Below, in pieces: positions 1-8,449 of a stretch of DNA of 64,000 bases (position 1 is its first letter; every line of letters starts with the position of its first letter). This stretch comes from Anaerostipes hadrus ATCC 29173 = JCM 17467 (GTDB taxonomy: Bacteria > Bacillota > Clostridia > Lachnospirales > Lachnospiraceae). A model generated the notes under the pieces. That model saw only the letters and a list, made by a program, of their open reading frames with translations, did no database searches and was not told the DNA's origin. The DNA is taken from positions 511,001-575,000 of the forward strand of contig NZ_AP028031.1 in NCBI RefSeq assembly GCF_030296915.1. The letters are read 5' to 3'. Made by a program: the position numbers and the translations under genes.

Positions 1-1
1 A

Positions 2-385
2 CTTGGAACAAGTGTGATCACAAATATTACAGAAATCGCTTTAGATGGCGATAAAGTGACAGCAAAACAGGAAACAGAAGAAGGATACCGTACAGTAGAA
101 GCTTCTGCACCATGTGTTGTAACAGTCACAAAACCAGAATATGACCCACGTTACCCAACGATCAAGAATAAAATGGCAGCAAGAAAGAAACCAATCGGCG
201 ATATTAAAGAAGTTGATCTTGCTGATCTTGAAAAAGAAAAAGTCGGAGAATCTAATGCAAAGGTTCAGATCGTTAAATTATATGAACCAGCGAAGAAAGA
301 AGCCGGAATCAAGATTCAGGAAGAAACACCAGAAGATTCAGCAATAAAAGCAGTCGCTATGATGGCAGATGCCAAAGTATTCTAG
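2..385 (+). CDS. etfB: Electron transfer flavoprotein subunit beta, 3' part
   Basis: The reading frame is open from the first bases of the window, so only the last 127 codons are present; an internal ATG at 14 is not the start. The residues match the C-terminal half of EtfB, which binds AMP and docks on EtfA. The stop lies 18 bp before etfA, with a GGGAG ribosome site between them, so the two are co-transcribed. In butyrate-forming clostridia this pair normally closes a thl-crt-hbd-bcd-etfBA operon and bifurcates electrons from NADH to crotonyl-CoA and ferredoxin. That assignment is inference, because the upstream genes are outside the window. Confidence 0.88.
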   Translation, partial: LGTSVITNITEIALDGDKVTAKQETEEGYRTVEASAPCVVTVTKPEYDPRYPTIKNKMAARKKPIGDIKEVDLADLEKEKVGESNAKVQIVKLYEPAKKEAGIKIQEETPEDSAIKAVAMMADAKVF

Positions 386-403
386 GAAGGGAGAACAAAG
401 GAC

Positions 404-1381
404 ATGGCAGAATGTAAGAATATCATGGTATATGTAGAAACTGCAGAAGGAAATCCAGTCAAAGTTGGATTGGAAATGTTATCTCCAGCCAAGAAACTTG
501 CCGATAAAGTTACGGCAGTTGTTATTGGAGGTGGAGTAGCAGATGCAGCAAAAGAAGTAGCAAAGGCCGGAGCCGATCAGGTCATCTGTGTCGACAGCGA
601 AGATTACAAAGAGTTTAATCTCGATGCATATGCTCAGGTTTTAGTAGAATTAGTAAAAGAAGAAAATCCAGAAGCTGTATTTGTAGGTGGAACACAGGAT
701 GGAAAAGATATCGCACCAGTTGTTGCAGCAAAATGTAACACAGGATGTGCATCCGATGTATTAGATATCAAAGCAGAAGATGGAGAAGTTATCTATACAT
801 GCCCACTTTATGGTGGAACTGTATTGGAAGATGTAAAGATCAAGACAACACCACAGATAGCAACATTACGTTCCGGAGCATTCCAGAAAGTGGAAGACCC
901 AACTGAGGGTGAAGTTGTAGCCAAAGAAGTAAAAGTAGCTGATGATGTGATCAAAGCAAAGATCACAGAAAGTGTAAAAGAAATCGCAGAAACGATCAAC
1001 CTGGAAGAAGCAGAAGTTATCGTATCTGGTGGACGTGGAATGGGAAGCAAAGAAAACTTCGCATTAGTTGACGATCTTGCAAAACTCTTAGGAGGAGTTG
1101 TAGGAGCAACAAGACCAGCCATTGAAGACGGATGGGTATCAAAGATTCATCAGGTTGGACAGTCTGGAAAGATCGTTGCACCAAAATTATATATTGCATG
1201 CGGAATCTCTGGAGCTACACAGCACGTATCAGGAATCATGAATTCTGGATACATTGTAGCAATCAACAAAGATGAAGATGCACCAATCTTTGACGTAGCC
1301 AATGTAGGAATCGTTGGAGACGTTATGAAAGTGCTTCCTGTTATGATCGAAGAGATCAAGAAGATCAAGGATGCACAGTAA
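404..1381 (+). CDS. etfA: Electron transfer flavoprotein subunit alpha
   Basis: A 325-residue EtfA, full length for the short form without a ferredoxin domain. The N-terminal part is the ETF alpha/beta fold. The C-terminal FAD domain shows SGGRGMG (about residue 206), the ATRP-EDGW segment, QVGQSGK, and the CGISGA-QH stretch that wraps the flavin. It forms a heterodimer with the EtfB just upstream and passes electrons to or from an acyl-CoA dehydrogenase. A clear intrinsic terminator follows, so this is the last gene of its operon. A second EtfA (32633) carries an extra iron-sulfur domain and belongs to another complex. Family assignment is firm; pairing with butyryl-CoA dehydrogenase is inferred. 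Confidence 0.93.
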   Translation: MAECKNIMVYVETAEGNPVKVGLEMLSPAKKLADKVTAVVIGGGVADAAKEVAKAGADQVICVDSEDYKEFNLDAYAQVLVELVKEENPEAVFVGGTQDGKDIAPVVAAKCNTGCASDVLDIKAEDGEVIYTCPLYGGTVLEDVKIKTTPQIATLRSGAFQKVEDPTEGEVVAKEVKVADDVIKAKITESVKEIAETINLEEAEVIVSGGRGMGSKENFALVDDLAKLLGGVVGATRPAIEDGWVSKIHQVGQSGKIVAPKLYIACGISGATQHVSGIMNSGYIVAINKDEDAPIFDVANVGIVGDVMKVLPVMIEEIKKIKDAQ

Positions 1382-1440
1382 ATAAATATCTATTTTTAAA
1401 ATAGCTTGTTTCTATACTTAATGTATATTCACCATTTATA

Positions 1441-1482
1441 AAAGGTCAGATTATGGCGTATGCCATAGCCTGGCCTTTCTTT
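1441..1482 (+). terminator. Intrinsic terminator after etfA
   Basis: AAAGGTCAG pairs with CTGGCCTTT (one G-T wobble) and an inner TATGGC/GCCATA extends the stem around a GTAT loop. A T-rich tail (TTTCTTTCC) follows. It lies 60 bp past the etfA stop. Confidence 0.8.
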
Positions 1483-1509
1483 CCGTGTATAATTAATAAG
1501 AAGAAACTT

Positions 1510-1716
1510 TTATATATCACGTCCACAATGCCGGTAAAATGCCAGCATATACAATCCACATAATCCAACAAGTGCATACACAACTCGTGACAGCCAGCTC
1601 ATATCTCCAAACAAAAATGCAACAAGATCAAATCGGAAGAATCCGATCAATCCCCAATTTATAGCACCAATGATCGTAAGCGTTAAAGCTGTACAATCCA
1701 AACATTTATTTCCCAT
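1510..1716 (-). CDS. DUF378 family small membrane protein (YuzA-like)
   Basis: A 68-residue protein with two predicted membrane helices and the DUF378 pattern: an N-terminal Cys-x-x-Cys followed by a helix with the GAINWGLIGFF signature and a second helix ending in GLCGLYML. Family members are short inner-membrane proteins of unknown function. The gene stands alone on the minus strand between etfA and the HAD gene. A strong AAGGAGG site precedes its ATG on the minus strand. Family assignment is good; no function is proposed. Confidence 0.82.
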   Translation of the reverse strand: MGNKCLDCTALTLTIIGAINWGLIGFFRFDLVAFLFGDMSWLSRVVYALVGLCGLYMLAFYRHCGRDI

Positions 1717-1817
1717 AATAAAATCAAACCTCCTTGATGTGAAATGTAAAGAATTCCAGTATAGTATTTACAAAAAAAAGGATTTTATGTACAAGGTATT
1801 AAAAACCTTAAAATACA

Positions 1818-1846
1818 TTTACGTTTAAAAAAAAAGAGAGTATAAT
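1818..1846 (+). promoter_or_regulatory. Sigma-A promoter for the HAD/HD gene pair
   Basis: TTTACG at 1818-1823, a 17-bp spacer, then TATAAT at 1841-1846, the latter centred in a short palindrome (GAGTATAATACTC). About 50 bp upstream of the HAD gene start. Confidence 0.65.
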
Positions 1847-1898
1847 ACTCATCAAAGACCATGTCTGACTACCGTGAAGGTAAAGGAGGAACAAAGGC

Positions 1899-2399
1899 AT
1901 GAAAGTTATTTTTTTAGACGTAGACGGAGTATTGAATTCACAGCAATTATTCGAGAAATGCGAAGATGATCAGCTGATTTCTGTAGATGAGGATAACATT
2001 AAGAATTTAAAAACAATCGTAGATGCAACAGGAGCAAAGATCGTATTATCATCATCCTGGAGATACGGATGGGCAGAACACAGTGATGCTGTGCAGGACT
2101 GGTGTCAGATTCTAGTTGACATCTTAGCGAAATACGACCTAAAGATCATAGATAAGACAGAATACCTAAGCAGTGGAAGAAGAGAAGATGAGATCAAAGA
2201 TTGGCTGGATAAGTGTGAAGAGAAGATTGAAGGTTTTGTCATATTAGATGATGGTGCATATGAATGGCATAGACACGGATTTGACAAACATCTGGTCAAG
2301 ACAGATTTTTGTACAGGTGGATTAAGAGAAGAAGATGCAGACAAAGCAATTAAGATCTTAAATAAGAAAAGATTATTCAGCTTTTTCAAAAAATACTAA
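1899..2399 (+). CDS. HAD-like hydrolase (SAK/RNA-repair-type HAD domain)
   Basis: A 166-residue protein opening with a HAD motif I, FLDVDGVLNS (residues 5-14), with the nucleophile Asp and the acid/base Asp two residues later. Motif II is the LSSSWR segment (about residue 50). Near the C-terminus ILDDGAYEW supplies the acidic motif IV. This pattern fits the small HAD group also found as the phosphatase domain of Swiss-army-knife RNA repair proteins. The substrate is unknown. The HD-domain gene starts 15 bp after the stop, so the two probably form a transcription unit. The start is supported by AAAGGAGG upstream. Confidence 0.78.
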   Translation: MKVIFLDVDGVLNSQQLFEKCEDDQLISVDEDNIKNLKTIVDATGAKIVLSSSWRYGWAEHSDAVQDWCQILVDILAKYDLKIIDKTEYLSSGRREDEIKDWLDKCEEKIEGFVILDDGAYEWHRHGFDKHLVKTDFCTGGLREEDADKAIKILNKKRLFSFFKKY

Positions 2400-2413
2400 A
2401 GGAGAGTTAACAG

Positions 2414-2896
2414 ATGGATATAAATAAAGTGACAACAGCAATGATCGATTACTATCAAGGTCAGCCAAAGAGAATCCAGCATTTCTTGAAAGTACACGCG
2501 TATGCAAAGCTGATCGGAGAACAGGAAGGATTAGATAAGGAAATTTTAGACATCCTGGAAGTGGCTGCATTAACACATGATATCGGTATCAAAATAAGCG
2601 AAGAAAAATACAACAGTAGTGCAGGAAAATACCAAGAGGTTGAAGGACCGGCAGTTGCACAGCAGATGCTGGAAGACTTACAATATGACAAAGCAAAAAC
2701 AGACAGAGTCTGCTATTTGATCGGACATCACCATACATATGATCAGATTGACGGTATTGATTATCAGATTCTTGTAGAAGCAGATTTTTTAGTAAATCTT
2801 GCAGAAGAACAAAGTTCTAGAGAGACAATTGAGTCCGTAAAAGGCAAGATTTTTAAGACAAAAACAGGAATCTGGCTGATAAATAAAATTTTTTGA
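2414..2896 (+). CDS. HD-domain metal-dependent phosphohydrolase
   Basis: A 160-residue single HD domain: an early His in HAYAKLIG (about residue 29), the HD doublet in ALTHDIGIK (about residue 55), the HHHTYD segment (about 111) and a late Asp in VEADFLVN. These are the four metal-ligand positions of HD phosphohydrolases. Size and motif order resemble small HD proteins of clostridia acting on nucleotides or phosphate esters, but the substrate cannot be read from the sequence. It follows the HAD phosphatase-like gene at 15 bp with its own GGAGAG site. Confidence 0.8.
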   Translation: MDINKVTTAMIDYYQGQPKRIQHFLKVHAYAKLIGEQEGLDKEILDILEVAALTHDIGIKISEEKYNSSAGKYQEVEGPAVAQQMLEDLQYDKAKTDRVCYLIGHHHTYDQIDGIDYQILVEADFLVNLAEEQSSRETIESVKGKIFKTKTGIWLINKIF

Positions 2897-2968
2897 AAAA
2901 AAAGCTTGCCAAGAGTCGAGGAATATGATAAAGTATAGAAGTCGCAGAAATGAGACAACAATTTAACT

Positions 2969-3041
<73 letters not shown>

Positions 3042-3047
3042 TTGTAT

Positions 3048-3118
3048 GCGGGTGTAGTTCAATGGTAGAACTCCAGCCTTCCAAGCTGATCACGTGGGTT
3101 CGATTCCCATCACCCGCT
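3048..3118 (+). tRNA. tRNA-Gly (TCC)
   Basis: A 71-nt cloverleaf: acceptor GCGGGTG/CACCCGC, a D-arm GTTCAATGGTAGAAC, an anticodon loop CTTCCAA with anticodon TCC, and a T-arm with GGGTTCGATTCCC. The discriminator base is T and no CCA is encoded. It starts 6 nt after tRNA-Phe, so both come from one transcript. Confidence 0.97.
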
Positions 3119-3126
3119 CTTTTATT

Positions 3127-3157
3127 AAGAAGAATGTTATGCATTCTTCTTTTTTTA
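3127..3157 (+). terminator. Intrinsic terminator of the tRNA pair
   Basis: AAGAAGAATG and CATTCTTCTT form a stem around a short loop and run into seven T. It sits right behind tRNA-Gly. Confidence 0.8.
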
Positions 3158-3350
3158 TGTTTAAGCATAAAAATAATAAAAGTACAGGATCCATCTAAAC
3201 GATAAATGCACAAACATGAGTAGTTTTGTACAAATTTTGCACTGTGTACATTCTGCAGATTTGTGCTTTTTCTTTGTACATTTCTTGGACTTTTATTTTA
3301 AGAGTTGATTCGGTATGATAAATATATGGAAAGCAAAAGGAGGTAAGAAC

Positions 3351-5405
3351 ATGTCAATCGTATATAACTTAGATGTAAGATGTCATGAGATGTTGAAATA
3401 TTTATTATATCAAGATGGCTATACATCGATCACACAACTTGCAGAAGAAATGAATATTTCTAAGCGTAGTGTTTATTATGATATACGCAAGATCAATGAA
3501 TGGATGGAGGCACAACATCTGTCAGAATTAGTCGTTGAGCGAAAAAAGGGAATACGAATTGACGATGAACAAAAAGCAATGATTCGTGCAGGATTAAAGA
3601 TGATACCATCTGAACTTGCTTATGTGTTTACACCAACAGAACGAGTAAAGATCATTATATGTTCTATTTTGCAAAGAAATAGAAATTTGTTTCTTGATGA
3701 TTTTATGGATTTTTGTCAGGTGAGTAGAAATACAACGATAAGCGATGTGAAAGAGGCAGGAAGAATCATTTCTGAATATCAGCTGCAGCTGATTTACGAA
3801 AATGGAAAAGGGTATCACATTAAGGGTGATCTTGTACGAAAAAGAAGTATTTATTTTTCTTATTTTAGTTCAATTGCAGATTTTTATAAGAAAGGAATTC
3901 TTCCGTTAGACGCTCCAGAAAAAGTACAAGAATTTTTGGACAGATTAAAAGATATTGAAAACGCGTTGGATGTTCAATATGTACAAGGAACGTTATACAC
4001 TATTGCAGTGTTCTTTTCAACCATTGATAATCGTACAGATGTTGTTGAATTTTCGAAAAAAGAAAAAATGGAGATTATGGATACGAAAGAGTATGAAATG
4101 GTATCTAGAAGATTTTCAGATTTAAAAGAAAGTGAACAATTATATCTGACATTACATTTACTGGGATCAAGAATGCAGAGTATACCGGTAGATTTTATGG
4201 AAGAAGAATCTGGGCAAGAATCACAATGGCTTTCCAGGATACTTGTAAAAGCTTTTTCACGAATTGCAGGAGTTGGATTCTCAAAGGAGAGAGAGTTAAC
4301 AGAGGCACTGGCAGCTCATTTAAAGACATCAATGTATCGATATCGATATGGAGTACAGCTTGCGAATCCTATGTTAGATAATATAAAAAATGAGTATGGA
4401 GATCTCTTTGAACTCACAGCAAGAACCTGTAAATATTTGGAAAAAGAAATTGGATTTCCGATTCCGGAAGGTGAAATTGCGTATATAACATTACATTTTG
4501 GCGCATTTATCAGTGCAGGACAGGAAAAAGAAAACAGATTAAGAATTTTGATCGTATGTCCCAATGGAGTCAGTACTGCAAATATGATATGGGGTGAGAT
4601 TCAGACACTTGTCCCAGATGCAGATGTAGTTGACGTGTGTTCATTAAGAGAATATGAGAGAGCACATGATTATAATGTAGTGATTTCGACAGTCGTAATT
4701 GAAAATGAAAAAGATCTGATTTTAGTACATCCGATTCTTACAGATAATGATCGAATGAAAGTTTTGCAAAGATGTATGAAGTATAAGCATGAAAATAATG
4801 TCAGTATTTCGAACATTACAGAAATTGCATCAAAATATATGACAAATGATAATTTACAAAAATTTAAAGAAGAATTGATTGAGCTATTTTCAAAAAATTC
4901 TCTGAAACAATATGTGGAACATAAGAAAAAACCTCAAAAGGGATTGTATGAAATATTGGAGGATCCATATATTCGCATTATAAAAGATAAGTTTAAATGG
5001 CAGGATGCGATAAAAGTTTCTGGAGAGGTATTATTAGAAAATAAATTGATCAGACAGTCTTATATAGACAGCATTATTTATAAAACAGACCAATATGGTC
5101 CCTATATGTTTATTACAAAACAGGTATTTCTTGCACATTCAGAAATTGAAGATGGAGCACAAAGCATGGGCTTATCAATGACTATTTTTAAAAAGCCTGT
5201 GGAATTTATAACATTAGATGGTAAGCAGCGATTTGCAAAAATTATTTTAATGTTATCAGCTCAGGATCAAAAATCGCACATTCGTTTATTGAATGATATA
5301 ATGACAATTTTTTCAGAACAAAAAAATGAAGAAAAATTATGGGGACAGAAAGAAATTTTGGATGTTAAAAATGTATTGTATGAACTTTTACAGGAGGAAA
5401 AATGA
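3351..5405 (+). CDS. PRD-containing transcriptional regulator with EIIB and EIIA domains
   Basis: A 684-residue regulator of the BglG/MtlR/LicR group. The start is ATG 3351, which has AAAGGAGG at ideal spacing; an in-frame ATG at 3315 has none. Domains in order: two N-terminal winged-helix segments (residues 10-60 and 90-150), two PRDs (about 170-390), an EIIB-like domain with a phosphorylatable Cys in VCPNGVST (about residue 402), and a C-terminal EIIA domain with a candidate His in FLAHSE (about 595). Such proteins activate a PTS operon and are tuned by phosphorylation through HPr and the cognate EIIB. It overlaps the EIIA gene by 4 bp and so very likely controls the PTS genes that follow. 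Confidence 0.9.
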   Translation: MSIVYNLDVRCHEMLKYLLYQDGYTSITQLAEEMNISKRSVYYDIRKINEWMEAQHLSELVVERKKGIRIDDEQKAMIRAGLKMIPSELAYVFTPTERVKIIICSILQRNRNLFLDDFMDFCQVSRNTTISDVKEAGRIISEYQLQLIYENGKGYHIKGDLVRKRSIYFSYFSSIADFYKKGILPLDAPEKVQEFLDRLKDIENALDVQYVQGTLYTIAVFFSTIDNRTDVVEFSKKEKMEIMDTKEYEMVSRRFSDLKESEQLYLTLHLLGSRMQSIPVDFMEEESGQESQWLSRILVKAFSRIAGVGFSKERELTEALAAHLKTSMYRYRYGVQLANPMLDNIKNEYGDLFELTARTCKYLEKEIGFPIPEGEIAYITLHFGAFISAGQEKENRLRILIVCPNGVSTANMIWGEIQTLVPDADVVDVCSLREYERAHDYNVVISTVVIENEKDLILVHPILTDNDRMKVLQRCMKYKHENNVSISNITEIASKYMTNDNLQKFKEELIELFSKNSLKQYVEHKKKPQKGLYEILEDPYIRIIKDKFKWQDAIKVSGEVLLENKLIRQSYIDSIIYKTDQYGPYMFITKQVFLAHSEIEDGAQSMGLSMTIFKKPVEFITLDGKQRFAKIILMLSAQDQKSHIRLLNDIMTIFSEQKNEEKLWGQKEILDVKNVLYELLQEEK

Positions 5406-5851
5406 AGCAGATATATGACATGTTGAAATTGGAGAATATAAAAATTCTTGCAGGAGTAAAAGACTGGAAAGAAGCAATTTATACAGCAGTTCAACCATTA
5501 GTAGATGGTGGATATTGTGAAGCAAGATATAGTGATGAGATCATAAAAAATACAGAAAAACTTGGACCATATTATGTGCTGTGTGAAAATGTGGCATTGA
5601 TTCATGGGAGTACAGAACAAGGAGTTATCAAACGTCAGATTGCCATTACACTATTAAAAGAACCAGTAAAATTTAAAGAAGACGGATACGATGTAAGAAT
5701 TCTTGTTACGTTAGCTGCAACAGATGCGGAATCGCATATGGAAGTACTACAGGCGATGTCAGAATTATTTGAAAGCAAAGAAAGTACGCAAAGAGTTTTA
5801 GATGCTTCAAATGAAAAAGAAATTTATGACTTGTTTGTTGGGGCAGTGTAG
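5402..5851 (+). CDS. PTS EIIA component, ascorbate/mannitol type
   Basis: A 149-residue stand-alone EIIA domain of the PTS EIIA type 2 fold. The segment GPYYVLCENVALIHGSTE contains the probable phospho-accepting His (about residue 68). It resembles UlaC, which carries phosphate from HPr to the EIIB of the L-ascorbate system. Its ATG overlaps the regulator stop (ATGA), indicating translational coupling. EIIC and EIIB follow, so a complete permease with three separate polypeptides is encoded. Confidence 0.88.
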   Translation: MKQIYDMLKLENIKILAGVKDWKEAIYTAVQPLVDGGYCEARYSDEIIKNTEKLGPYYVLCENVALIHGSTEQGVIKRQIAITLLKEPVKFKEDGYDVRILVTLAATDAESHMEVLQAMSELFESKESTQRVLDASNEKEIYDLFVGAV

Positions 5852-5884
5852 AAATTATATGGAGATACACAAGGAGGATAAAAG

Positions 5885-7270
5885 ATGAGTTTTATTATTA
5901 ATATATTATCAACACCTGCGATTTTGGTAGGTCTGATTTCATTATTTGGTTTGATTTTGCAGAAAAAACCAGTAGAAGATGTTGTAAAAGGAACAGTAAA
6001 AACAATTGTTGGATTCTTGGTACTGACAGCAGGTTCAAGTTTTTTGCAGACAGGGTCTTTAAATGATTTTGGTGTGATTTTTAATTATGCTTTTAATATG
6101 CAGGGAGTTGTGCCAAATAATGAGGCAATCGTATCGTTGGGATTAGCTGATTTTGCAAGTGATACAGCTTATATTATGTGTATTGGAATGATCGCTAATA
6201 TCGTATTAGCAAGATTTTCAAGATTACATTACATTTTCTTAACAGGACATCACACATTATATATGTCAGCAATGTTAGCAATTATTTTAAATGTTGGAAA
6301 TCTAACAGGTCCAATGTTATGGATTTCAGGTGGACTGATCCTTGGACTGATCATGGTAATTTCACCAGCACTTTGTCAGCCTACTATGGAAAAAATTACG
6401 GGAACAGATGAACTTGGATTTGGACATTTTGGTGGATTTGGTTATTGGTTTTCAGCACAGATCGGAAAGCTATTTAAAGATAAGAGTAAATCTACAGAAG
6501 ATGTGAATTTCCCACAAAGAATTTCTTTCTTACGTGATACAACAGTAGCAATTGGTTTAACAATGACAATCTTCTTTGTTGTTGTAACATTTGTAGCAGT
6601 TGTTGTGAGAGATGGAATGAGTGACCCAACAATTTCTGCTTTCTTTAAAGGTGAAACACAAACACATTGGATTGTATGGGCTATTACAAAAGGATTAAGT
6701 TTTGCAGGTGGTGTATATATCATCTTAAGTGGGGTGCGTTTGATCATCGGTGAGATCGTTCCAGCATTCCGTGGTATTGCTGAGAAGATCGTTCCAAATG
6801 CTAAACCTGCAATTGACTGCCCGGTAGTATTCCCATATGCACCAAATGCAGTATTAATGGGATTTCTTGTATCATTCTTAGGAGGTATTGTAGGATTATT
6901 TGTTCTTGGAGGAATCAATAAGGCATTAATTCCAGTAGCGCTTATTTTACCAGGAGTTATTCCTCATTTCTTCTGTGGAGCAACAGCAGGAGTTTTTGCA
7001 AATGCAGAAGGTGGATTAAAGGGATGTCTAGTAGGATCATTTCTGCATGGATTACTAATTACATTTCTGCCAGCAATTTGTATGCCAGTTATGGGATCTT
7101 TGAACTTTGCAAACTGTACATTTTCAGATGCAGATTTTTCTATTACAGGAATTATTTTAGGAAATATTGCTCAGTTTGTAAAAGGTGGAGGATTATTTGC
7201 GGTATGTGTAGTATTATTCCTTCTGCCAATTATTTATAACGTTATTATGCCAAAGAAAAAAGAAGCTTAA
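5885..7270 (+). CDS. PTS EIIC component, ascorbate (UlaA/SgaT) family
   Basis: A 461-residue polytopic membrane protein of the EIIC-GAT/UlaA superfamily, with about eleven hydrophobic segments and the family's DFASDTAYIMC and HHTLYM stretches. Length equals that of UlaA. It would form the membrane channel that imports and phosphorylates the sugar together with the neighbouring EIIA and EIIB. Ascorbate is the founding substrate. However, no ulaD/E/F or ulaG genes are present, and a transketolase follows instead, so another sugar or alditol is likely. Confidence 0.9.
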   Translation: MSFIINILSTPAILVGLISLFGLILQKKPVEDVVKGTVKTIVGFLVLTAGSSFLQTGSLNDFGVIFNYAFNMQGVVPNNEAIVSLGLADFASDTAYIMCIGMIANIVLARFSRLHYIFLTGHHTLYMSAMLAIILNVGNLTGPMLWISGGLILGLIMVISPALCQPTMEKITGTDELGFGHFGGFGYWFSAQIGKLFKDKSKSTEDVNFPQRISFLRDTTVAIGLTMTIFFVVVTFVAVVVRDGMSDPTISAFFKGETQTHWIVWAITKGLSFAGGVYIILSGVRLIIGEIVPAFRGIAEKIVPNAKPAIDCPVVFPYAPNAVLMGFLVSFLGGIVGLFVLGGINKALIPVALILPGVIPHFFCGATAGVFANAEGGLKGCLVGSFLHGLLITFLPAICMPVMGSLNFANCTFSDADFSITGIILGNIAQFVKGGGLFAVCVVLFLLPIIYNVIMPKKKEA

Positions 7271-7302
7271 AAATAAGAATTAGATTTTAGGAGGTATTTA
7301 TT

Positions 7303-7578
7303 ATGATTAAATCAATTATGTGTTGTTGTGGTTCAGGACTCGGATCAAGTATGTTAGTTCGTATGAACGTTGAAAAAACTCTGCAAAAGATTGGAGTATC
7401 AGGAGTAAGTGTAACACATTCTTCATTATCAGATGCAGCAGAAGGAGCAGCAGATTTATTTGTTGTAGGAAAAGACTTAGAAAATTTTGTAAAACAATTA
7501 CCAAGAGTAGTTATTTTAGATAATATTATGGACAAAACAGAGTTAGAAAACAAATTAAGAACAGAGTTTGAAAAATAA
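7303..7578 (+). CDS. PTS EIIB component, ascorbate type
   Basis: A 91-residue EIIB of the lactose/ascorbate fold. MCCCGSGLGSSMLV (residues 6-19) carries the phospho-Cys loop; three consecutive Cys occupy the place where one is usually seen, and the last (C-G-S-G-L-G-S) aligns with the active one. It takes phosphate from the EIIA at 5402 and phosphorylates the sugar at the EIIC. It sits 32 bp after EIIC with an AGGAGG site. Confidence 0.9.
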   Translation: MIKSIMCCCGSGLGSSMLVRMNVEKTLQKIGVSGVSVTHSSLSDAAEGAADLFVVGKDLENFVKQLPRVVILDNIMDKTELENKLRTEFEK

Positions 7579-7587
7579 AAGGGATTT

Positions 7588-8448
7588 ATGAATATGGAAA
7601 AGGATAAATTAGAGGAGTTGAAGCTTTTATCAGCTAAGATTCGTAAAGACGTTTTGGAAATGTTGGAAAAACGTGGTTACGGACACATGGGCGGTTCTTT
7701 ATCAATTGTAGAGTTGATGAGTGTACTTTATGGAAAGCAGCTTCGATACGATGCAAAGAATCCTGATTGGGAAGAAAGAGATATGGTTGTATTATCCAAA
7801 GGACATTCAGGCCCAGCGTGGTATAGTGTACTTGCAGAAAAAGGATTTTTTGACAGAGAATGGCTATTTACATTAAATGATGGTGGAACTAAACTTCCAT
7901 CGCATCCAGATCGATTGAAAACACCAGGAGTAGATATGACAACTGGATCACTTGGTCAAGGAACATCTGCAGCGGCAGGAATTGCAACGGGATTTAAAAT
8001 GAATAAAACAGATCAGTATGTATACCTGATCGTTGGAGATGGAGAATTAAATGAAGGTCAATGCTGGGAAGCATTTCAATATATTGCGCATTATAAATTA
8101 AATCATTGTGTTGTGATTATTGATGATAACAAAAAACAGTTAGATGGTACAACAAAAGAAGTAATGAATCCATTTAGTATCGAAAATAAAATGAAGGCAT
8201 TTGGGTTTTATACACAGACTGTAAAAGGAAACGACGAGGAAGCAATTGATGAAGCAATCAACCGGGCCAAAAATGTAAAAGACCAGGCAGTATGTATTAT
8301 TCTTGATTCCATAAAAGGAGCTGGAGTCCCATATTTTGAACAGTTGGATGCAAATCACTCCGTAAAATTTAATAATGATACGATTAAAAAAGCTACTAAG
8401 GATGCAATCAAAGAGTTAGATGAGTTCATTAAGGGAGGTGCCAGGTAA
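7588..8448 (+). CDS. Transketolase, N-terminal subunit
   Basis: A 286-residue half-transketolase with the thiamine-diphosphate domain: the GHMGGSLS segment (about residue 31), KGHSGPAWY, TGSLGQG, and the metal/ThDP signature GDGELNEGQCWEA ending in an Asn (about residues 151-180). It pairs with the next gene to make a functional enzyme that moves two-carbon ketol units between sugar phosphates. ATG 7588 and ATG 7594 are both possible; AAGGGA is closer to optimal for the second. It starts 10 bp after EIIB, so its substrate is probably the product of that PTS. Confidence 0.92.
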   Translation: MNMEKDKLEELKLLSAKIRKDVLEMLEKRGYGHMGGSLSIVELMSVLYGKQLRYDAKNPDWEERDMVVLSKGHSGPAWYSVLAEKGFFDREWLFTLNDGGTKLPSHPDRLKTPGVDMTTGSLGQGTSAAAGIATGFKMNKTDQYVYLIVGDGELNEGQCWEAFQYIAHYKLNHCVVIIDDNKKQLDGTTKEVMNPFSIENKMKAFGFYTQTVKGNDEEAIDEAINRAKNVKDQAVCIILDSIKGAGVPYFEQLDANHSVKFNNDTIKKATKDAIKELDEFIKGGAR

Positions 8449-8449
8449 A

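Noticed and set aside
808..1122. 104-codon minus-strand frame inside etfA
   Set aside because: It is a shadow of a well-conserved gene, rich in Ser/Thr/Pro from reversed codons, with no ribosome site.
6442..6918. 158-codon minus-strand frame inside the EIIC gene
   Set aside because: The EIIC protein is full length and conserved across this stretch; the opposite frame has no family features.
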